The translations under genes and the position numbers were made by a program. The notes under the pieces were generated by a model, which saw only the letters and a list, made by a program, of their open reading frames with translations, was not told the origin of the DNA and ran no database searches. Positions 15,401 through 20,426 of a DNA stretch of 20,426 bases are shown piece by piece. This DNA is from Ochromonadaceae sp. CCMP2298 (lineage: Eukaryota > Sar > Synurophyceae > Ochromonadales > Ochromonadaceae). The stretch is taken from NCBI GenBank assembly GCA_026770595.1, contig MU633888.1, forward strand, positions 1 to 20,426, read 5' to 3'. Position 1 is the first letter of the stretch. Every line of letters starts with the position of its first letter.

Positions 15401-18057
15401 GCAGGAGCAGTCGGAGAGACTCAACCTTCTTCCGCAACGGTCACGTGCCCGCGGAGACTTCGGTGGACTCCCACCACAGCGGGGTGGACTGCGGGGAGCT
15501 CTCCTTCGGCGCCAACAACAGCTCCATGGTGGACAACAGCACCAGCGAATTGCACGTGCAGCGCTCCTCCTCTGCTTTGAACGAGATCAACTTCAGGGGC
15601 GTGGTGGTGGGCGGCCTGTACCAGCACTGCTTCGACAACGCATGCCCCCTGGTAGCTGCGCCCTCCGCCACCGACAAGCGTGTAACGGCTGTGACCTTCA
15701 GCGACAATGCGCTCACACTGTCGCTCTACCTGCCCCGCGACAAGCGCACCAAGCAGAGCTCAACGACGCAGGTGGACCTAGGGCCTTCCTGGCACTGGAT
15801 CCGCTGCTCCCCCATCGGCTACCTCGTCTTCAGAGACGAGCTCAAGCCCGACGATATCAAGGTCTGCTACTTCCTGCCCAAGCACCCCGACGACTGGTCT
15901 GTAGCGCACGCTCTGAACGTGAAGCCCTCCGTCGCCGCACACGAGCAAACGCGCACACGCCAGTCGGCCGCCCTGCGCCTGCACATAGACACGCCTCCCG
16001 GTCCTGGAGGCTTAGGTATGGGCATGGGGGGCATGGGGGGTATGGGCATGGAGATGGATTGCCACCCACTGCACGACGTGGCCGACTTCGGGCCCATCGC
16101 TGTGGACGAGGACTGCGACAACGCGCTGGCGAATCTGAAGATGCACACGGGCTCGTATGATGGAGATGAGGACCCAGACCCCGACCTCAGCATGGACATT
16201 ACGACCGAGGTCAGCCCCTTCGACAGGGTGGACAAGGACATCATCGATGCGGAGTCCAGCCATCTCAACAACGTCAACCTGGTCGCACTCGTGCTGGACT
16301 TCCTCGTCGACGATGCGCACCTATATGTGCGCAAAAGCGTGTCTGGCGTGCTCACGCGCAGGAATAGGGGACACGAGGAGGAGGGCGACACCTACCAGTG
16401 CGTCTCGAAGACCTTCTGCCTAGGCGCCTACATGGTCATCGCGCGCCGTAAGAGCGTGCACGCTTTGGACAGCAGCGACTCTCTGGGCATCGGATTCGAC
16501 AACCACCGCTTCTTCCAGTTCGTGGACCGCTTCTCCTTCGGCCAGCACCTCTCCCAGGGCGCGTGCAAGGAGGTGTACAAGATCGCAGAGGCGGACAACG
16601 CCACCCCCTATGCGCTGAGCGTGATGGATATCATCGACCTGGGCAGTAAGGGCATGAGCACCTCTGTAGTGCAAGAGGTGGAGATATCGCTCCTGTGCAG
16701 CTCCCTGCTCACGCTCAACATCTGCCCCAATCTGGTGGAGGTGCATTCGCTGTTCCAGAGCGAACTGGGCGCCCCCGTAACTGTGTGGGACGGCAAGGGC
16801 AAGAAGTTCAACCTGCGGAAGCTGATTGGGGGGCACAAGCGGGGGAATGAGCGGTTCCAGTATATTCGGATGGAGTTCTGTGCTGGGGGTGATCTGGAGT
16901 GCGTGGTGAGGCAGCTGGGCGTGCCGGACCTGTCTCTCGTGCAGTCGTACCTCTTCCAGATGTGCTTCTCCATGTACACATGCAGGGAGAAGCTCTCTAT
17001 GCGCCACTTCGACGTCAAGCTGCTCAACTTCTTCACCTCCACAGCGGACTGCCTGCTGCGCACAGCTAACCAGCAGCGCCAGCGCGGACAGCAGGTGGAC
17101 CTGCACGTGGGCCTAGGCGAGCACATATACAGACTGCCCCTATCTCGGGACGGCTTCTCCGTCGTAAAGCTAGCCGACTTTGGCACCAGCGTGGTGGGCT
17201 CTGCGGGTCTTGGGGAGCCCATCACGCAGCAGCAGTTCACCACACTCGAGAACACACCACCGGAATTCCTGCTGCTGGGGTCTTGGGCGCGCCAGGGCTG
17301 CTCTGCGGACACCTTCCCGCTGGGCTTGTGCTTCTTCCACCTCCTTACTGGCTACGAGCCCTACGAAGAATTGCTCAAAGACGTGCGCTGCCCGCCCTAT
17401 CTTTGCGAGAAACTGGCGCACTTCTGGCGCACAACGGAGGAAAGCAGTCCGTACTTCGTGGTCTCAGAGGTGATCGAGTCGCTCGATAGAGACTCCCTGG
17501 ATGGCACAGACCCCGGCTCTGTTCTGTACGACACGCTGTACCGCTACCTGGTACTGTTCGGAGGGGGGGCGGATTTCCAGAGCGACAATGCCTTCGAAGA
17601 GGCCTTCTCTGTGTACGCAGACAGCCCCGTGTGGGCAGTGGTGTGCGAGGCGCTGGGGCTGCGGAAGCTGGATCTGCAGGACGGCATGGGAGGCATGGCG
17701 ACGAGAGGACGGAGGGGCGGGCGGGATGGGCACCCAGAGACCGCAAACCAGTACGCACACGACCTGGGCGAGTGGTCCATGCACCTGGGCAGCCACCCCA
17801 TCATGCGCAGCTGCAGAGAGCGTCTCGCGCGACTGGGCGCTGCGGGCAGGGGCTCCTCCTCAGTGCTGGACGGCATGCTGCACTTCGATCCTGCCCGCAG
17901 GAGCACCATGTTCGACCTGCTGCAGCACCCCATGTTCGCCAATCTGCGCATGCACCCGCAAACGCAGGCGCAGGTGCTTGACCCTTCGGCGGTCAGCTAT
18001 CTGCACTACTTCCGGCCAACCTCGCACGGCTGCGTCAACGCACTGCCCATTTTGTAG
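12469..18057 (+). CDS. Large protein with Gly-Met tracts and a divergent C-terminal protein kinase domain
   Basis: Two exons, 12469-12936 and 13051-18057, joined by a 114-nt phase-0 intron (GTAAGC...CACAG), give 1824 aa. Residues about 1-320 have a partly folded look (TIIICTFSFLLPSDW at about 107). Residues about 160-1000 are mostly Ser/Asn/Gln-rich and probably disordered, with Gly-Met tracts at about 748-773 and 827-863 and a third at 1145-1158. A beta-rich segment lies at about 1000-1100 (VTAVTFSDNALTLSLYL, WHWIRCSPIGYLVF). The kinase fold spans about 1318-1790: glycine loop LSQGACKEVYK (K1329), beta-3 YALSVMD with Ser1346 at the usual lysine site, catalytic loop H1475-F-D1477-V-K-L-L-N1482 (HFD instead of HRD), DFG at 1532-1534, PPE instead of APE (E1561), an alpha-F-like SADTFPLG, and MLHFDPARRST with LLQHPMF at the end. 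Insertions before the DFG and in the C-lobe enlarge it to about 470 residues. Family and substrate are unknown. Confidence 0.85.
14824..14904 (+). repeat. First Gly-Met coding tract (GGNATG hexamers)
   Basis: Imperfect in-frame hexamers of the GGTATG/GGAATG/GGCATG type encode alternating Gly-Met with a few Val/Asp/Pro interruptions (about residues 748-775). Synonymous third positions vary (GGT, GGA, GGC), so the dipeptide is more regular than the DNA. Confidence 0.9.
15061..15174 (+). repeat. Second, longest Gly-Met tract ((GGTATG)n), G-quadruplex-prone
   Basis: An almost uninterrupted run of GGTATG hexamers, in frame, encodes Gly-Met repeats (about residues 827-863) with a few GCG (Ala) and ATC/GTT (Ile/Val) substitutions. 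On the coding strand it reads GGG-TAT-GGG-TAT, many G-triplets with 3-nt loops, which is a strong quadruplex pattern. A shorter related tract lies at 16015-16056. Confidence 0.93.
16015..16056 (+). repeat. Third Gly-Met coding tract
   Basis: A short in-frame run (GMGMGGMGGMGMEM, about residues 1145-1158) sits between the beta-rich segment and the kinase domain. GGGGGG-CATG blocks replace the regular hexamer, which suggests independent expansion or an older, degraded tract. Confidence 0.85.
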
Positions 18058-18252
18058 CCCACTCTTCCCGCACCAGATAACCCGCACCGTCGGTCAGCAC
18101 CGCAGCCTCGTTTCTGAGTGAATCAGCGTCGTTGCAGCAGCTGATGCGGTGGGAGCTTCACTGTTCCAGTGTCACTGACTTTTCCTATATCTACAGTTTT
18201 TCAATGACCTATTTGATCAACGCAACTTTTAATTTACAAATTATGTGCAACA

Positions 18253-18265
18253 TTTATTCTTTATT
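18253..18265 (-). terminator. Two AATAAA poly(A) signals overlapping the stop codon of the cyclotransferase gene
   Basis: On the minus strand AATAAA occurs at 18265-18260 and again at 18258-18253. The stop TAA is 18256-18254, so the first signal encodes Asn-Lys of the last codons and the second spans the stop. If used, the 3' UTR would be only about 10-30 nt. The 196-nt convergent gap to the kinase stop (18057) makes such a compact 3' end plausible. Confidence 0.6.
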
Positions 18266-18736
18266 GCTCTCTATCTCGGACCAAGGAATACGGAATGTGT
18301 TAATGTCCTTGGGATCGACATGTCTGCTGGCGGTGACAGAGTCGCGGAAACTTCCCGACGGAACTGTCTCCACGCCCTCGCCCTCGGTTGCCGCGCGATC
18401 GTAAAAGTAGATCTGTACGGGGATGGCTTCGGTCGTCCCCTCTAGTACTGCAGTAATTGCGGTGCGAATATAAACGTCAGGGTGGCCCTCCAATTCGTCT
18501 AGCCACTCCAGCTCCTCCCTCTTGCTGACTTCATACACCTCTCCCTGAATCTCTGTTTGGGCGATCTTGGAGTTGACGAATGGATATTCGTTCGTAAATA
18601 ATGCGTACTTGTTGACCGTAGTAGCTCTCCCAATAAACTTGCACTCCTTCATGAGAAAGCTGTTGCTGAAGCCATTCATCAGTGTTCCGTACACGAAGCA
18701 GTTGAAAGGCTTTATGGCTGCTGCTGCGGACGCCAT
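18254..18736 (-). CDS. Gamma-glutamylcyclotransferase-like protein (GGACT / AIG2-like)
   Basis: A single-exon frame of 160 aa starts at an ATG in GCCATGG context. The family releases 5-oxoproline from gamma-glutamyl compounds; the GGACT branch acts on gamma-glutamyl-epsilon-lysine left by transglutaminase cross-links. The substrate-binding signature FVYGTLM is at residues 14-20. The central GEVYEV (65-70) and LDELEGHPDVYIR follow, with E83 at the catalytic glutamate position. The order and spacing match GGACT-type proteins better than the longer GGCT or ChaC types (inference from pattern). The length is normal for the family. The tail after about residue 110 (IYFYDRAATEGEG...) is less conserved. 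There is no signal peptide, so it is probably cytosolic. Its stop codon overlaps two poly(A) signals, and a 55-nt duplication lies just upstream of the start. Confidence 0.9.
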   Translation of the reverse strand: MASAAAAIKPFNCFVYGTLMNGFSNSFLMKECKFIGRATTVNKYALFTNEYPFVNSKIAQTEIQGEVYEVSKREELEWLDELEGHPDVYIRTAITAVLEGTTEAIPVQIYFYDRAATEGEGVETVPSGSFRDSVTASRHVDPKDINTFRIPWSEIESNKE

Positions 18737-18763
18737 GGCTGCAGTTCACTTCACGATTTCAAG

Positions 18764-18893
18764 AGGTGGACTGACACTGCCCTTGCACAAACCTCAGCTT
18801 CTGGGACTGCAGAGCAATAGGTGGACTGATGCTACCTTTGCAGACACCTCAGCTTCTGCGACTGCAGAGCTCAGCTTCTGGGCCTGTGCAGAC
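18764..18893. repeat. 55-nt tandem duplication with a partial third copy
   Basis: Copies at 18764-18818 and 18819-18873 both begin AGGTGGACTGA and share CCTCAGCTTCTG.GACTGCAGAGC. A truncated third copy (TCAGCTTCTGGGCCTGTGCAG) follows to about 18893. On the minus strand this lies directly upstream of the cyclotransferase start, in its 5' UTR or promoter. Copies differ at about a fifth of positions, so the duplication is not recent. Confidence 0.75.
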
Positions 18894-18948
18894 TTCCTCC
18901 TTCATCATCCCAGGCATCAGCTGGATCTTTGGAAAGGGAAGTCCCGAT

Positions 18949-19370
18949 CGGTCCAAAAGTCGCCAGCAGGTGGGACCAAAAGGCGCCATGCTCCTCAAAT
19001 GTGGTACAGTTCATAATATATACATATGTGCAATTTATCTATTAAAATAATAAACTTGCGTTACAAATGTATAATAATCTATTCTAGTCGAGCTATAGTG
19101 AAATTACTGATACGTAATTAGCCATAATAGGCGCTTTTATTTTGTGCTTTTTTGTACGTACTTTTTCAGCGCCTATTATGGCTAATTACGCATCAGTAAT
19201 TTCACTATAGCTCGACTAGAATAGATTATTATACATTTATAACACAAGTTTAGTATTTTAATAGATGTATTACACATATGTACAGTATGTTATTATGTAA
19301 TAAATATACATTATGTATCATATTTGAGGAGCATGGCGCCTTTTGGTCCCACCTGGCGACTATTGGGACG
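18949..19370. mobile_element. Foldback (long inverted repeat) element, MITE-like
   Basis: Left arm 18949-19135 and right arm 19168-19370 are reverse complements, separated by a 32-nt loop. The inner 75 nt (19061-19135 with 19168-19242) differ at only two positions. The outer ends (TCGCCAG..GTGGGACCAAAAGGCGCCATGCTCC) also match well, apart from a 3-nt indel, while the stretch between has drifted and is about 19 nt longer on the right. The element is AT-rich in its core, unlike the neighbouring genes. I see no transposase frame and no convincing target-site duplication, so the class is unknown. It could be a non-autonomous DNA element or a locally formed palindrome, and transcription through it would give a long hairpin RNA. 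Confidence 0.85.
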
Positions 19371-19873
19371 AACTGGATAGTTTACGTCTGCAAAGATCTG
19401 TCTCGTGGCATTAATTAGCGCCAGGTATGTTCGATCCCACGTGTATGACGTAATATTTGGGCGCAAAAGAGCACACTTGTACCCACACTTTTCAAAACCC
19501 CGAATTAAGAATATTTTTTGCGGGTTTTGAAAGAGATTTCGGAGGGGAATTTCCACAAACCTGGGGAAATAGTTTTGTCTTCACGTGTGAGAGGACACAT
19601 TACTAAATAGTTAGAATACAAAAACATATAGTTATGGATCACCGATAGGCTATCTAAAAGAGGAGACTCGTCTGGTTTCATCCCTCTACTCATATTTATG
19701 GAAAAATTAGAAATAGTGGAGTTAGCGTGTAGAGAAAAGTGTCCCGATTTTCGATCCCAGGTACAGTCACCCGCTTTTCGCAGATGAGCAGGTTTTGGAT
19801 CGTTCGAGAGACCTTGGGCATCTAAAAGGTTCTCGCCTCGATGCCATTATACCACAGGCGAGCGGAGACACGA

Positions 19874-19943
19874 GCAGCGGCGACAGTAGCAGCAGGCAGC
19901 AGGAGCAGCAGCAGCAGCAGCAACACAAGCAGCAGCAGCAGGC
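19874..19943 (+). repeat. CAG/AGC trinucleotide tract
   Basis: Imperfect AGC/CAG repeats with interruptions (GGC, AGG, AACACA); the longest pure run is about six units (near 19903-19922). It probably sits in the 5' UTR of the gene starting at 20028. Confidence 0.85.
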
Positions 19944-19969
19944 ATAGTCCGCGTCTCAGGAGCACACCC

Positions 19970-20008
19970 ATCATAGATCAGATCATAGATCATAGATCAT
20001 AGATTCAG
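19970..20008 (+). repeat. ATAGATCAT tandem repeat
   Basis: About four imperfect copies of a 9-10 nt ATAGATC(AT) unit lie about 20-60 nt before the start codon at 20028, presumably in its 5' UTR. GATC occurs in each copy. Confidence 0.75.
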
Positions 20009-20027
20009 TTCAGATCATACACATAAG

Positions 20028-20190
20028 ATGGCCACCTACACCTCTGCCTCCTCCTCTGCACTGGCCTCTCTGGCTCTGCCCCTAGCCCCCTCTCTGTTCG
20101 CCCTGACCCTCTACCTGACCGGATACTACCAAGCACTAGGCAAGCCCAAAACCTATGCTGGCAACAGGCGCATGCAACGGCTGATGGCTA

Positions 20191-20192
<2 letters not shown>
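20028..20192 (+). CDS. First exon of an unidentified gene (incomplete at window end)
   Basis: The ATG at 20028 has a good context (AAGATGGCC). Fifty-five codons end at AAG followed by GTGTGTG, a plausible phase-0 splice donor at 20193. The encoded start has a Ser/Ala/Leu-rich hydrophobic stretch (about residues 9-33, ALASLALPLAPSLFALTLYLTGYY) that could be a membrane segment or targeting sequence, then a basic stretch (LGKPKTYAGNRRMQRLMAK). I do not recognise the family. Reading straight on gives only Val-Cys/Val-Phe repeats from the GT microsatellite, which is why an intron is preferred. The next exon is not in the window. Confidence 0.6.
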
Positions 20193-20225
<33 letters not shown>

Positions 20226-20276
20226 GTGGCAGTGTTTGTGTTTGTGCGTGTGTGTGTGTGTGTGTGTGTATGTATG
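20193..20276 (+). repeat. (GT)n microsatellite at the predicted splice donor
   Basis: Two GT runs (about 20193-20222 and 20246-20268) separated by GT-rich imperfect sequence. The donor GT of the first exon at 20028 is the first dinucleotide of the repeat. Confidence 0.9.
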
Positions 20277-20314
20277 TTTGTGTAGGTGGGTATGTGTATA
20301 TATGGGTACATGCA

Positions 20315-20426
20315 CGCTCCCAACCCCGCTCTCCCTACTCTCTCCGACCCCCCTCAACCCCCACCCACCACCACCACCCCTCCACCCCCATTCACCCACC
20401 CCCACCAACCCTCCACCACCTACACC
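20315..20426 (+). repeat. Pyrimidine/C-rich low-complexity stretch
   Basis: Runs of CCCCC, CCACC and ACCC continue to the window edge. It is probably part of the same intron; a polypyrimidine tract near an acceptor is possible, but the acceptor is not seen. Confidence 0.7.

Larger units (their letters stand above)
19371..20027. other. Gene-free region before the last gene, with CAG and ATAGATC repeats
   Basis: No gene is established. A minus-strand frame (19311-19556) lacks an ATG and runs into the foldback arm. A CAG/AGC-rich trinucleotide tract covers 19874-19943 and ATAGATCAT repeats cover about 19970-20008. A 53-codon frame from ATG 19841 to TAG 20002 reads the CAG tract as serine-rich sequence and ends 25 nt before the next gene's ATG, so it could be an upstream ORF. 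The region should include the promoter and 5' UTR of the gene starting at 20028. Confidence 0.5.

Noticed and set aside
19425-19445. tRNA-like B-box sequence (GTTCGATCCC)
   Set aside because: The flanking bases do not form a T-stem and no A-box or acceptor stem is found at the right distance; a similar TTCGATCCC at about 19750 also fails.
19311-19556. Minus-strand 81-codon frame next to the foldback element
   Set aside because: It starts at GTG, its only Met is near the end, and it runs into the repeat arm; it could be an exon, but nothing supports one.

Overview
This is nuclear DNA of a eukaryote, most likely a microbial (protist-type) one. The evidence is spliceosomal GT-AG introns of 114-177 nt, AAUAAA poly(A) signals, start codons in Kozak-like contexts, and purely eukaryotic families (coronin, SAP18, a GLYAT-like acyltransferase, a eukaryotic-fold protein kinase). 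Genes are intron-poor (0-2 introns each) and GC-rich, while the spaces between them are AT-richer and full of short tandem repeats. I cannot name the lineage. Coronin plus a GLYAT-type enzyme would suit a holozoan or similar motile protist, but a stramenopile or other alga is not excluded.

Layout from left to right: 1-633 gene-free flank; 634-1182 (-) orphan 182-aa protein; 1693-5796 (+) a 1367-aa LacZ-type (GH2) beta-galactosidase with an N-terminal hydrophobic anchor; 6327-7829 (+) two-exon coronin whose intron holds a near-perfect hairpin; 8074-9759 (-) three-exon glycine N-acyltransferase-like protein, convergent with coronin; 10118-10637 (+) two-exon SAP18, divergent from the acyltransferase and followed at once by a GGGAGCA minisatellite; 11506-11862 (-) small orphan ORF; 12469-18057 (+) a two-exon, 1824-aa protein with a long disordered region, Gly-Met tracts and a divergent C-terminal kinase domain; 18254-18736 (-) GGACT-type gamma-glutamylcyclotransferase; 18949-19370 a foldback (long inverted repeat) element; 20028-20192 (+) first exon of a gene that runs off the window.

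The genes look like unrelated housekeeping and accessory functions (sugar hydrolysis, actin dynamics, acyl conjugation, chromatin/RNA processing, signalling, gamma-glutamyl metabolism), not an operon-like system. Shared regulation is plausible only for head-to-head pairs.

The most notable item is the large kinase. Its beta-3 lysine is Ser1346 and a lysine (K1329) sits at the third glycine position of the glycine loop, the arrangement known from WNK kinases, although the rest of the domain does not read as WNK. Other points worth a look are the intronic hairpin, the foldback element, the anchored LacZ and several G-quadruplex-prone repeats. All splice models and family names come from reading the sequence; no database search was run.
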